This document shows positions 1-11,138 of a stretch of 64,000 bases of DNA, piece by piece. Within the stretch, counting starts at the first letter, position 1. Every line of letters starts with the position of its first letter. A program made the position numbers and the translations under genes. Source of the DNA: Desmodus rotundus (Eukaryota > Chordata > Mammalia > Chiroptera > Phyllostomidae); NCBI RefSeq assembly GCF_022682495.2, contig NC_071399.1, forward strand, positions 7,111,342 to 7,175,341, given 5' to 3'. Below the pieces are notes generated by a model. It made no database searches and was not told the origin of the DNA. It saw only the letters and a program-made list of their open reading frames with translations.

Positions 1-22
1 TTGGGGAGGCACATCTCCACCC

Positions 23-48
23 CAAGCAAGCAAGCAAGCAAGCAAGCA
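23..48. repeat. (CAAG)n microsatellite
   Basis: Six and a half perfect CAAG units. Confidence 0.95.
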
Positions 49-2599
49 TTCGGTTTAGCAGAGTAGAGGATGCTTAAACAGGTTAAAACTGAGCTAAAAT
101 TTGCACCAACTAGGCAGCATTAACCCAGTGCAGAGACGGCTGTGGATGGCATGGCCATTCTATCTGTGGAAACCCCAGAACTTAGCTCTTAGGGGACCAG
201 ACAGTACTATTGCTCAGCTCCTTGAGAATGAAAAGGGGCGGGAAAGACAAAAAGCAAGGCGCCTGGTGGAGGTGGAGGCCTCTTGTCAGGAGCAGCTGAA
301 TGGAGTCCTGAGAAGATGTTTAAGAGCAGAGGTCAAAGGCAAAGCCACAGTTCACTGGATGTGCTCATAAGTCAGAATGTACTAAACACCTACATGGAAT
401 GTACAGCTATTGATAGCCAGTGTACACCGATTTCTCATTGCACCCCAGGCAGGGGGCTAATAAGCAGGTATGTGTGCCATCACTTAACCCCCACGGCCAC
501 TGTGGGGGACCTGAGGAAGGTCCCAATAGCATCCTCCTGTCACAGACTGAGACAACCCAGGCTCGCAGAGGCCTGAGGCCCTGTGGCAGAGTGGGGGCTT
601 GAACCCAGGCCATCTGTCTCTAGCACTCAGGCTTCTACCCTCAGGGCCATTGGCAAACACAACAGGGGCAACTCAATAAAATAGCTGCCCTGTGGTTGAT
701 CAGGGTCCGTTCCAGTGGATCATGAAGGTGTGGATAGAGAGCAGTGAGGGGCCTGCAGGCGTATTTAGGAAATAAGGTTGATAGGATGTTGTGGCTGGGT
801 CGATGAGGATGAAGGAGAGGGCAGTGTGACCATACTTTCTCTTCCCTACGGTTTGATACGGGCATGTTTGCAGCTGGAGCAGTAGAAGGGAAGTCTGCTC
901 TCAGAGCCTGCTTTTCTCGAGCAAGCGTGATGAAAAATCCTCCCAGGCTTTCATTTTCTTTGAACCTGACAAATGTCAATTTTTTCCTGCCTGACTGTTA
1001 GGCTGTGGGATTAATTATTTAATTGACAAAATGTGCTTCCTGCCACAGCTCCTGACATCATACACATAATAAAAATGAAAGATTAAAAATGTTAATAGTA
1101 GCCAAAGACCCTTGAAACAATTCCAAAGAATCATGCTAATTTAGCTTGTCCATGGAGTTGTAAAACAACCTGCCAGTCTAAACCCACTTACTCTTTGAGT
1201 AACACAGGGCAATGTGGCTGCAGCTCCAGGAGGAGAGGAGTGGAGACCCCCGTTCATGCAGGGACATGAATTCAAATCCAGAAATAGGGTGTTTGTATTT
1301 TTATCGACCAATTGTATGGCCTGTCATCCACTTGATGTTAATCATCATTTTTATGGCATTCCTGACTGCTATCCTTGGGCACTGTGAAGCTGGGCGGGAT
1401 TCCGTTTTCCTAGGAACGTGTAACTGGACTGGGTCTCACACGGATCTCTTTCTCTTTAAATCTCCTCATATGGTTTATTGGGTGATGGAAACAGTTTCTC
1501 TCTCAGCAGCTGTGACACTCCATAGGTGTGACGGGGTTAGGGTGACAATGGCTTGTTTTGCATTCTTGGATACTATATTCTTTGAGTCATCCTTGAAGAA
1601 AATTTATCCTGTCAGCTCTGAGACACATTTCTTATGAAACAGCTGCATGCAATCGCCCCACAGTTCTAGAGAAATGATAAAATAAAATACCTCCTCCCCC
1701 TGCTCGTGCACCATGGCGTCGCCTGTAGTGTTTTTGACCGAATGAGAATGTTTGTCAACTCCAACAAGGAATGAGGGCTGTGAGGGTGAATTTTGGAGCA
1801 AGGTGACATCTGGGAATAAGAGCTCTTTTTGTCCCACAGACTGTAAGCCTGAACAGAGCACCTCAGAGCTGGTGTCAACCCAAAATGTCGTGACCAGTTA
1901 GTAATCAGGGCTGGAGTTATGAATTTCAGGATTTTAAAGTGAAAAGACCATCATTTATTGTTCATTTAGAGAATGGCAGTGGGGAGGAAGGTTATCTGTT
2001 TTTAGATTGAAAAAACAAATAGCATTATATTACAGTTATACATACCTGAAATCAAAATAGAAAATAAATTCGCAAAGTAGGTCAGGGGAGAAGGAAGGCA
2101 GATGGGCAGAGACAGGTGCTCCCTGATTTCTGAGCGTGGCCAACCTCTGGTCTTCCCTGGCGGCATGCTGCCAGAAACTCCCCTCCTGCCTCGCGGCTGC
2201 TTTGGGATTTGCCGCCTCTTCCTCGGTGCCCAGCCTCCCCCAGCTCCCACACACACAGCTCCTGCTTCTTACCTCATGCTGTGGCTGGTCCAAGGCCAGT
2301 TCCAATGCAGCTAGTGGGAAAGTAGATCCTCGAGCCCCGATTTCTCATTGTTGCCACTCCCCAGTGGGCTGCATCCTGGCTCCGGTCCATCTTCCGTACA
2401 AGTATTTCAGGTGCTACACCTTCCCCTTGCCAAGGACAACCCCCTTCTGGGAAACAAAGAGCATTAGAGGAGCAGTCTGCATTTTCCTGTACACATGTGT
2501 CCAGGATTCTGGCACGATGGTGGCCCGAATGATGCCATCCCCCCGCCAAAGGCTCACCTCCTCTGAGCTGAGCAGTGATCGGGGTGCAGATGAGATCTA
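49..2599. other. Unique intron with one MIR relic
   Basis: No frame longer than 154 codons and no splice-bounded conserved frame. A MIR-like stretch lies at about 515-645. The interval 960-1200 is AT-rich and repeat-free, with homeodomain-type words (TTAATTATTTAATTGACA), which could be a conserved noncoding element. The 2100-2590 part is GC-richer and unassigned; it may be the upstream 3' UTR of the L1 tail that follows it. Confidence 0.5.
515..645 (-). repeat. MIR SINE fragment
   Basis: The + strand reads like the reverse of a MIR 5' half: a gaggc-type start, then GGGGGCTTGAACCCAGGCCA and a run matching the reversed tRNA-derived head. It is old and diverged, with approximate ends. Confidence 0.5.
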
Positions 2600-2720
2600 G
2601 GGTTGAGGGGGGGAGGTGGGGATGGCTGGGGTAGAGGGGAGTGAGGGGGGAGAAAATGGAGACAACTGTACTTGAACAACAATTTTTTTAAGTTAAAAAA
2701 ATAAAACAGAAATAAAATTG
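2600..2720 (+). mobile_element. LINE-1 3' tail with G-rich tract
   Basis: A G-rich polypurine tract is followed by the words ATGGAGACAACTGTA, CTTGAACAACAA and an A-rich tail. The order matches the 3' UTR end of bat L1 copies, also seen at 24776-24923. Five G runs of 4-7 bases (2607-2650), with loops of 4-6 bases, form a textbook G-quadruplex motif. Confidence 0.6.
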
Positions 2721-3169
2721 AGGAAATAGGCACACACACACGAAGAGCTCTATTAGGGTCCTGAAGGACAAAGGCAGTGTAGGACCTTTTTCCCAGATGG
2801 GAGCTCTGAAGGGGGAGGAACCCCAGGGTACGGATTAGAAAGAACGCTGCGGCTTGGTGGTGCCAGAGGGAAGCAGACCTGCCTTCCCCATGGGCCGTCC
2901 CGGAGCTGGTGGTGTCTTGCAAGAGCAGCTGGCTTCCTTGGCCCCTCGGGAGCTGGAGGAACCTACACAGATGCATTTCCTACACCCTGATACTGTGATA
3001 GTGCCAACTAAGGGCACCAGGGGGTCAAAAGGCTTGCCCCTAGAGCCTCACAGGATTTCCTACAGTTTCTTAGAGCACCAGGAAAGCAACAACCTGCTTC
3101 ACAGCACCCCGCCTCCAGGAAGCGGGCAGGATATGAAACAAATAGGCAAGGAAGTACCTATTGGAAATG
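2721..3169. other. Unassigned intron
   Basis: Moderately GC-rich, with no frame that resembles a known protein and no clear repeat. Confidence 0.4.
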
Positions 3170-3641
3170 AGCAATGGAGATGAGAGATGAAAACTTGAGC
3201 CAAAATAGAAATTATATGAGTACTTACAGAAAAGTACATGTCAAAAAGAAAAAAAAAGCAACAACAAAACCAACCATTGCGGCTAAATGCTCTTTACAAG
3301 ATTCCAGAAAGAAAAAAAATAATAAGTTACTTTTCTTATTACTTACGGAAGAAACAAATAAGACTGATGACTTTCTCATCTGCAACAATGGAAGCTAGAA
3401 GACAATGGGATAACATCTACCATGAGAGAAGAACTGCAACTCAGGGACACTCTATACACAGAAGGTATCATTCGTCTCTCAGAGCAAACGCAAGGGCACT
3501 TAGGAACATGCGAAGACACGGAGGCTGTATCGCCAATGTACACCATCTAAGGAAGCATTCAAGAGGTGGTAGGACTGGGGTCAGCATCCCCGCCATGAAG
3601 AGGCGCAGAAACAGTGATGAGTAACCAACCTTGCAGTATAT

Positions 3642-3774
3642 TCACAGCAAGGCCAGAGGAGGTTTACAGTTGTGAGTGCGTGAAACACAGAGTTTATTCT
3701 TGTAATAGTATTTATCAATTATTGTGTTATTTTCCATAGGAAGAGCTGTAAACCTACTTTGGCCCCACCCTGTA
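3642..3774. mobile_element. Mariner-type MITE, copy 1
   Basis: Terminal inverted repeats about 30 bp long: the left end includes GGAGGTTTACAGTTGTGAG, and the right end AGCTGTAAACCTACTTTGGC then CCCACCCTGTA. It is 133 bp, noncoding, and has an interior like copy 2 at 18694-18828. The left terminus is diverged. It sits inside the ancient L1. Confidence 0.75.
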
Positions 3775-4360
3775 TGCTGTTGAATCCCAAACGATGATGA
3801 CAGAGCAACTAGAGATGTGTAAGAAGCACTACAAGGGAAACCAGAGAAGCAGGCTGCAATTAAAGCTTCTTACCCATCTCAGCGGGATCCAGCAGTTGGA
3901 GGAAGGTGGTGGGAGGGGTTCCAAAATCAAATCCGAAAAGGGAGAAGGGGGAGAGTTATGGAGTAGAGCTGCAGTGGAGGGAAATCACTGCTATCCTACA
4001 CTCATATAGTCATGAAAACACTGTATTTGAATATGAATGTCAGGAAAAGGAAGGTAATCATTAGTGGAATAAAAAGACCTACCTAATTAGCAGGGGGAAA
4101 GGGGAATGAATAGCAGTCTGATCAATTTAGCAAAAACAGCTCCAAGGGAAAAAAAGGAAACAAGGAGAATCATGAATAACCATAAAATAAGATGGAAGAA
4201 TTCAAATCTGCTATATGACATATTATGTGGAAAGTAAATGCACTGAATTTTGACAAAAAAAAAAACAATGATTCAGTTGGTTTATAAAAGTTATTGGTTA
4301 TTTATAAGAAACAGACTTAAATGGTAAAAAAAAAAATGGTTGAGAATAATGAGATGCTTT

Positions 4361-4810
4361 CAGGTGCACAATTCTATAACACATCATCTATATATTGTAT
4401 TGTGTGTTCACCACCCCAAGGCAAGTCTCTTTCCATGTTCATTTATCCCCCCTTTACCCTCTTCTGCCTCTTCCCATCCCTCTTTTCCTCTGGTAATCAC
4501 ATACTATTGTCTGCGTCTATGAGTTTTGGGGTTTTCTCTTAATCCCTTCATCTTTTCACCCAGTCCCCAAACTCCCTCCCCCTGATAGCTCTGTCTGTTC
4601 TCTGTATCTATGAGTCTGTTTCTTTTTTGTCTGTTTATTTATTTGGTTCATTAGATTCCATATATAATTTAAATCACATGGTACTTGTCTTTCTCTAACT
4701 GGCTTATTTCATTTAGCATAATACACTCCAGGTCCATCCATGCATTGCAAAATTTTATTAACCCCAAATGTCACCCCAATAAATTCAATTAAAAAATAAA
4801 AACCAAAAAA
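4361..4810 (+). mobile_element. 5'-inverted (twin-primed) LINE-1 insertion
   Basis: From 4361 to about 4748 the sequence is an L1 3' UTR read backwards: it opens CAGGTGCACAATTCTATAAC, passes TCTGTATCTATGAGTCTGTT and ends AGGTCCATCCATG. From about 4752 it switches to the forward L1 3' end (ATTTTATTAACC, GTCACCCCAATAAATTCAAT) and an A-rich tail. The forward piece begins almost where the inverted piece starts, which is the signature of twin priming. The insertion is on the + strand inside the older L1. Confidence 0.75.
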
Positions 4811-5076
4811 GAAAATATATTTAAAAAAATTAAAATCAGAGTAATGAGATAGATAAAGCTATCTCTATGCTTTGGTCTGCCTCTTTCAAAATCAGACACA
4901 TCTAAAATACAAAAGCAAGGCAGCAGTTGTACACTATCAATAAAAATTCAGATAAAAATACAGAAATTGTACCTGTCAGAAAGAAGTGATGCAGTTTCTC
5001 ATATTTCGATGAAATATTTGCAGAAACCAAATGTGCATTTAGCCACAAAAAAGGAACATTAAAAATTCAGAAAAGT

Positions 5077-5282
5077 GGTGTGGCTAGTGTGACTCAGTGG
5101 ATTGAGCTCTAGCCTGCAGACTGAAAGGTCACTGGTTCGATTCCCAGTCAGGGCACACGGCCGGGTTGCGCGGACCAGGCCCCCACTTGGGGACATGTGA
5201 GAGGCAACCAGACTGATATATCTCTCACACATCCATGTTTCTCTCCCTCTCTTTCTCCCTCCCTCGCCCTCTCTTTAAAAAC
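5077..5282 (+). mobile_element. VES SINE, copy 1
   Basis: tRNA-derived head with A box-like GACTCAGTGGATTGAG and an intact B box GGTTCGATTCC at 5134-5144, then the VES body (GTCAGGGCACA, GGGTTGCG, GTGAGAGGCAACCA) and the CT-rich end TCTCTCCCTCTCTTTCTCCC. The A tail is short. It is bat-specific in type and nested in the ancient L1. Confidence 0.93.
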
Positions 5283-6028
5283 ATAACAATTAAATCAGAA
5301 AATTTGAAACTTTTTAAGTCAAAATATTTGTTCATGTTAATTTAGTAAAATTAGAAATAAATAATACGAAGATAAACAAACAAAACCCCCATGGATTATG
5401 GCACTCCTAGACCATGATAAGGAGCAGAGAAGGCAATGAAATAAAAATACACTTCCAAAAATGATGGGAGTCAGTGAAAGCCATGGTCATAGAGAAAATA
5501 TATTGTTAAATGATATATTTAAAGACTGAAGACCAATGGAAAGGAATTTGCTATACATCTGAAAAGTGAGTAAAATATCAGAAAAATAAATTAAAGGAAA
5601 TGGGAAGACATAGATAATCCAGGTAAAACCAAAATTAATAGCAAACAAAAAAAGGCTGATTCTTTAAAAAGACTAAGAAAGTAGAAAGCCCCTCATGATT
5701 CCCATTAAAGAATTCAGTGTTTATAAAAATGAGAAGAAAAACAAGGAGAGGTCCTGCAGACACTGAACCAACACAGAGGGACCGTTCTGACAACAAGTTT
5801 CAAAACTCTAGAGGAACTTATGTTTTTTCTCAGCAAAATGTGATTAGTCCTAAATTATTTCAAGAAATGGAGTAAACATGTCAAAAACAGTTATCGCAGA
5901 AGAGAGTAGAAAGGTTACTGAAAGGGGCACTGTTGGAAAGGAAAAGATAAGATTTCTAGGTTCCTGGGAGAATTTTACACAACCTTCAAAGTACAACTAC
6001 GTCCAATGTTCAAAAAGCTGTTCGGCAC

Positions 6029-6052
6029 CACACACACACACACACACACACA
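6029..6052. repeat. (CA)n microsatellite
   Basis: About 12 CA units within the ancient L1. Confidence 0.95.
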
Positions 6053-6754
6053 GGCACACAAAGATGGGAAGCAGTAAAATGCACATTATGAAGTGGATGT
6101 ACCTTTAATTATAAAGCTTGATTGAAAATAGTACAAAAAAGAAGTTATCTAGACCAAAATCACCTCTCAATATACATGTTAAAATCCTAAATAACTATTT
6201 GCATGTAAGAATCTAGCAATGTGTAAAAAGAACAATAGACTAGACCAAATTAATAACTAACTGGTCCCTAATCCTTGGTGATAATGTTAGGATATATGTT
6301 AAACTAATTAGATTAATAAATCAAAGTAGAACCACATGATCTTATCAATAGATGATGAAAAGGCATGAGATAAAACTTAGAAACCATTTCTTATTTAATA
6401 AAAGTCATTAAATAAAGCAAGGAGAAAAAACAAATACATTAGTCATATAAAAGATAATCGATTGAAAACTGTAAACCACATTCTCAATGGTGAGATTCTA
6501 GGACCATTTCAGTTAAAATTAAGAATGTAAGAAAGGTTCATCTACTCTCCCCAGTTACTATTTAAGACTGTTTTAGACATTTTGGCAATTTTAGTAAGAG
6601 AAGAAAATGAAATAATTTATATTATTTGGGAAAAGTTAACATAGCACTTTTGCTAAATGTGTGATTCATTGTATACATACAAAATCCATGTGTCTCCAGA
6701 ATTAAAAGTGCAAGCAGATTGCTACTTGAACGAACACATGATGAATACACAGAC

Positions 6755-7015
6755 CTCACAGGCAGTGTAGAGATGGTCTGTGTTCGAGTCCTAGATCTGC
6801 CATTCATTAGCTTAGTGGCAAGTGACAGGTTCTTGGCCAAGTAACACGCTTAGACAAATCACTTAATTTCTTTGTGCTTCAGTTTTCTTTCATGTAGCTT
6901 GCGCTTTAGTGTCCAATCTGTAGTTTGTTGACAATGAAATGAGTCATTGTATGTCACCTGTTTAGAATAATATTAGATGCATGTTCCATACTATTTCAAA
7001 GTAATTGTTAAACAA
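6755..7015 (+). repeat. MIR SINE-like stretch
   Basis: The run GTTCGAGTCCTAGATCTGCC, ATTAGCTTAGTGGCAAGTGA, TAATTTCTTTGTGCTTCAG and AATGAAATGAGTCATTG follows the MIR order (tRNA-like head, then core). The ends are approximate, because the flanking L1 is also very degraded. Confidence 0.6.
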
Positions 7016-7738
7016 TAATTGGCTAAGTTTGTAGGTGAATATATTCTATCATAATGCTAACAAATGCTATAAAATTCTTTGGAACAAATTTTCTCAGTGG
7101 TACAGGACCTAACATGATGGGAGTAATAAAATATGATCAAAAGATGTAAAGCAAGACTTGAATCAATATAAAGATAGTGTTTTTAGATAGAAAGAATGAT
7201 ATCATAAGAAATATCAACTTTCCAAAAGTAAGTGCAGAGAAGTCAAGGCTAATTTTTAACTGAAGTGATCTTAAAATTCATGTGGAAGAATAAACATTTG
7301 AAAATAGACAAAATATATTTTAGAGATAGCTATTGAGGATAAAATGGCATATATATGTAAAATACTATATATATTTTAAATACTATATATTTTTAAACAC
7401 TATGAACCTGCTGGAATCACATCTAATAATTGACATCAATAAAGACAAATTGATCCACAGAACCAGCTAGAATTTCAGAAGTGGGTCCCAGTCCAGAGGG
7501 AATTCAGCATAAGACAAAGTGATTTTTTTGTTCTGTGGGATCTGATAAATGGCACTGGCACAACTGGGACCCATCTGGAGGAATATGAAATTGCACCCAT
7601 CTCCCTCAGTACATTCACAGATAAATTAAGATGGACTAAAGACAAATGTAAAAAATAAAGCAATAGGAATTCTAGGAGTCTATGTGAGAGGCTGAATAAA
7701 GTAGGAAGGACTTGATCAGAAGGCTCCAGAACCAATGG

Positions 7739-9699
7739 CTTCAGCCCCTAACAGAATTATTTTATTATCAAACAGGAAGTCCAGAGATGGGTGCTAGCAG
7801 GCACCCAGGTTCCTTCCGTGTCTCTCTGCTCCACCATCCTTAGTGCGTGGCCTCCTCCTGGGGACCCCCAGGGTCGGCTGCAGTTTTATCTATCCCCTGA
7901 TTGGCCAGAGCAGCGGCGGAGGCGAGAAGGCCTTCCCTGTAGCAGACGCTGTCTTTTTGCTCCCCAGCGGCTTCTTCCTACATCTCTTTTTTCAGAACTG
8001 TTACACTTGGCTGCGCTTAGCTGCATGAGCAGAGGGAACATTTACTATGTTTGCTTTCCTAACAGAGGCAGACAGGGAGAGGTGCTGGTGAGCCTGCACA
8101 GCCTGTCCAGGGACCACGTGGAAGAGGGGGGACCATTCAAGTAGAAGCAGACAAGCCGGAAGGAAAGGCTTCAAAGGTTCTTTTTTTTAAAATTTAAAAC
8201 CTTTTATATCTAAATAAAAATGCCATAAACACAATTATTATATTGGGGATATGTGTGCAGTCCAAATGACAGATATATGATACACACAGAGATATAAAAA
8301 ATACTAGAGTAACTTCTGCGCATTGGGAACAGAAAGACAAACGGACCGAGGGGGAAATGGTACAGGAGAGAATTCCCAGAGGAGCACACCGACGTGGTGA
8401 GTAAACATAAGAAGAGGAAATCCGTGTTCCTATGCGTCTGAGGAAGGTAGCAGCTAACCCAGCCCGGAGAGCAACCCCCCGCCACCCCCCCACCTCCAGT
8501 GCACAGTGCCAGCCAGCCTTGCTCCTCTCCCCGAGCAGCCACGTGCCAGGTGGCCACCGGCGGTTTGCCTACGAAGTTCCCTCACCTGGGGAAGCAGAAA
8601 AGTAATGGAAGAGGCTGCCGTGCTGAGGGGTTTCCCTGGGTGGGATTCCGAACGCATTTCTTCACTGAGACACTCTCACAGGATGGAGTCCTGCTCCAGA
8701 GTACTGGTAATCTGTTCCTCAGGTACAGGTGACTTCATAGGCTCGCCTGTTCCATCCTGGCTTCCTACGTGATGTTTTCATGGGAAAATATATACTGACC
8801 CGTATCCACTTCTAAACTCAATACATTCCTAAAGTGAGGACTTTCTGTACAATTGCAAAGTTCTGGCTTAGGAAGGAATCAAAGAAAGGGGGACTTATGC
8901 ATTGCTTTACTCAAAATTTTACCCCAAAATGCTTATAAAAGTATGTGAGATAAACGCAATAAAATCTGTTCTTAGAAATGCAGAAAGAAGAAGAAAAGGA
9001 CAAAAAAGAAAGGAAGGAAGGAAGACGAAATATTGACAGAGGCTGTATTTGGAGAGTTGAGCTATGAGAGAAAACCTGCCAATTTTAAATCACCAAAGGT
9101 CAAGGGCCAAAAACAATTCCTGCGTTGGCACGGGAGCAGGTCGGGTGTATACTTTTGAGTGGGAGGAAAAGCACCTTTAAGACAGGCAGATGCAGCTTGC
9201 TAGTGTCCGTGCTGCCTTGGATGTGGTTCACAACTCAGGATGAACTCCAGCCACGGTCGTTAAGGCAGCAGATGGGAAAACGTTTGTGACTTAGTTTAAG
9301 GTGAAATACAAACCCAAAGTTCCTGGTGCGAAGGAAAATTTTGCTCATACTTCCACCCAACGCCTATTCGCTTCCATTTCCCCTGCCTGGATTCCTGATG
9401 CTATTCTATTGTTCTCAGCCTTGTTCTTGCCTTCTGTCTGCTTCTGCATAGACTTAGATGGCTGGAAGTTCTCTGAGACTCTCTAAGTCCATATTGTAAA
9501 TGAATAACACTGAGACCAAAATTTGTTTAAAATACTCAGCCAAAAGCTCTGGTGAGTTCCAGAGCCAGAAATAACCAGAGTCAAATCCACTCATTTCCTA
9601 CTATTTCACCATCCTAATTTCTACAAAAGAACCAAACCTTTTTGAAAACCACAGTGAAAAAACTAAAATATGTTCTCGAATAAGCTTGCAACCTTGGAG
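7739..9699. other. Non-L1 block of about 2 kb between two halves of the ancient L1
   Basis: No L1 similarity. The first part (7745-8165) opens AACAGGAAGTCCAGAGATGG and reads like a mammalian interspersed repeat I cannot name. The 8190-8460 part is AT-rich and then purine-rich. The 8470-9640 part looks unique, with a GGAA run near 9015. No frame longer than 117 codons. It could be an insertion, or the two L1 parts could be separate copies. Confidence 0.45.
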
Positions 9700-10775
9700 T
9701 TAGGCATGGGTAGTTTAGACAGGTCATAGAAAGGACTAAACATAAAAGGAAAAATTGATCAATTGGACTTCATCAAAATGAAAACTTCTACTCATTAGAA
9801 GATAGCCTTAAGAAAATAAATAGGCAATAGCATAATCAATAAATATATTAAAAATAAATACATAAATAAATAAAAAATAGGCAAGACATAATCTGAGAGA
9901 AAATTTTACATACATGTACATACATTGAAAGGACTTTTATCCAGAATATATAAAAATCTCCTATAAATCAATAACAAAAAGGTAAAAAGTACAGTTTAAA
10001 ATGGGGAAAAAATATGACAGAAACTGCACAGAAAAGACAAAAATGTTTAATAAGCACATGAAAAAGTCCTCAACATTACCAGCCATTAGGGAACTGAAAA
10101 TTAAAACCACAACGAGATACTACCACTTACCCACTAGAGTGACTAAAATTAGATCCAAAGCAACAAATGTGGATGAGGATGTGGAATAACTGAACTCCCA
10201 TACATTGCTGATGGGAGTGTAAAATTTAAAAATGCCACAGTTTCTTTAGAAACTGGCAATTTCTTAATATAAAGTCAAAAAATAACATCCCCTCCGCCTT
10301 AATCCAGCAATTCATGTCCTTAATACCTACCCCAAACAAAGGAAGTTTACACTCATTGCAGCTTTATTCAGAACTGTCCCAAACTGGGACCACCAAGTGC
10401 ATGGATGTAACAAACCATAGTGTATTCGTGCAACACAAGTTGGCCGTGCCAAAGAATGGACTTACTGATTCCTGCCACAACAGGGAAGAATCTCAGAAAC
10501 ATTCCAATAAGCAAAAGGATCCAGAGTACATACTGTCTCACTCCATTCACACAAAGTTCAAGAACAGAACAAAATCGAACCTTTTGTAAAAGAAATCAGG
10601 GCCCCTGCTGCCTGTGGAGGCGGAGATCGACTACAGGGAGGACAGGATGGGAAAACTTGGGGGTGTGATAGGTGTGCCACGTTTTCTTTGGGTTCATAAG
10701 TAAAGTGTCCGCTTAAGATTTGTGTATTTCACTGCATGTAAAATTTGCCTAAGCAGTAATACACTAAAAAAACCC
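9700..10775 (+). mobile_element. Ancient LINE-1, ORF2 C-terminal part and 3' end
   Basis: It starts with GGAGTTAGGCATGGGTAGTT and AATTGGACTTCATCAAAATG, then a relic of CATTACCAGCCATTAGGGAA, AATGTGGATGAGGATGTGGA and the downstream 3' region, ending in an A/C-rich tail near 10770. This is the position in L1 that should directly follow the part ending near 7735, so the two are probably one element split by the 7739-9699 block. A short AT-rich tandem region (about 9835-9880) interrupts it. Confidence 0.65.
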
Positions 10776-10942
10776 CCAAAAACTGAGCATGTCAAACAAG
10801 TGTAGTTGAATATGCAAAGTTTGGGATTTGTATTCTGCCTTTCATCCAGCCTCAGCCCCGTGAGACTTCACTTGGTGCTGGGACAGAGTCACATTGTCCC
10901 TATTGAGCCATTACCGCAGCCCTCTTAAAAACAACCGCTGTT

Positions 10943-11138
10943 GCCCTGGCTGGCGTAGCTCAGTGGACTGAGCATCAGCCTGAAAACTGAAAGGTCACTG
11001 GTCTTATTCCTGGTCAGGGCACATGCATAGGTTTTGGGGCCAGGTCCCCAGTTGGGGTCATGTGAGAGGCAACCAGTCGATGTTTCTCTCCCTCTCTTTC
11101 TTCCTCCTTCCCCTCTCTCTAAAAATAAATAAATAAAA
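10943..11138 (+). mobile_element. VES SINE, copy 2
   Basis: Opens GCCCTGGCTGGCGTAGCTCA, carries the VES body and CT-rich end, and finishes with an AAATAAATAAATAAA tail. The B box is degraded (GGTCTTATTCC, with the CG lost), so an internal pol III promoter is probably inactive. Confidence 0.93.

Larger units (their letters stand above)
3170..7738 (+). mobile_element. Ancient LINE-1, 5' and middle part (decayed, with nested insertions)
   Basis: Several stretches read like decayed L1. TCTGCAACAATGGAAGCTAG and AGAAGACAATGGGATAACAT (about 3380-3420) match the region before ORF2. The 4200-4325 interval resembles the start of ORF2. The 5380-6620 interval resembles the ORF2 middle, including a relic of the ...CTCAATGGTGAGATTCTAGG... 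portion near 6480. The 7240-7700 interval resembles the later ORF2 part (AGATAAATTAAGATGGACTA). All frames are destroyed by stops and indels. Nested inside are a MITE (3642-3774), a younger L1 (4361-4810), a VES SINE (5077-5282), a CA repeat and a MIR-like block (6755-7015). It continues at 9700. Confidence 0.6.

Noticed and set aside
2136..2600. 154-codon frame
   Set aside because: Runs toward an L1 tail and has no conserved motif.
5077..5150. tRNA-like sequence with A and B boxes
   Set aside because: Head of a VES SINE, not a tRNA gene; it lacks a cloverleaf and continues into the SINE body.
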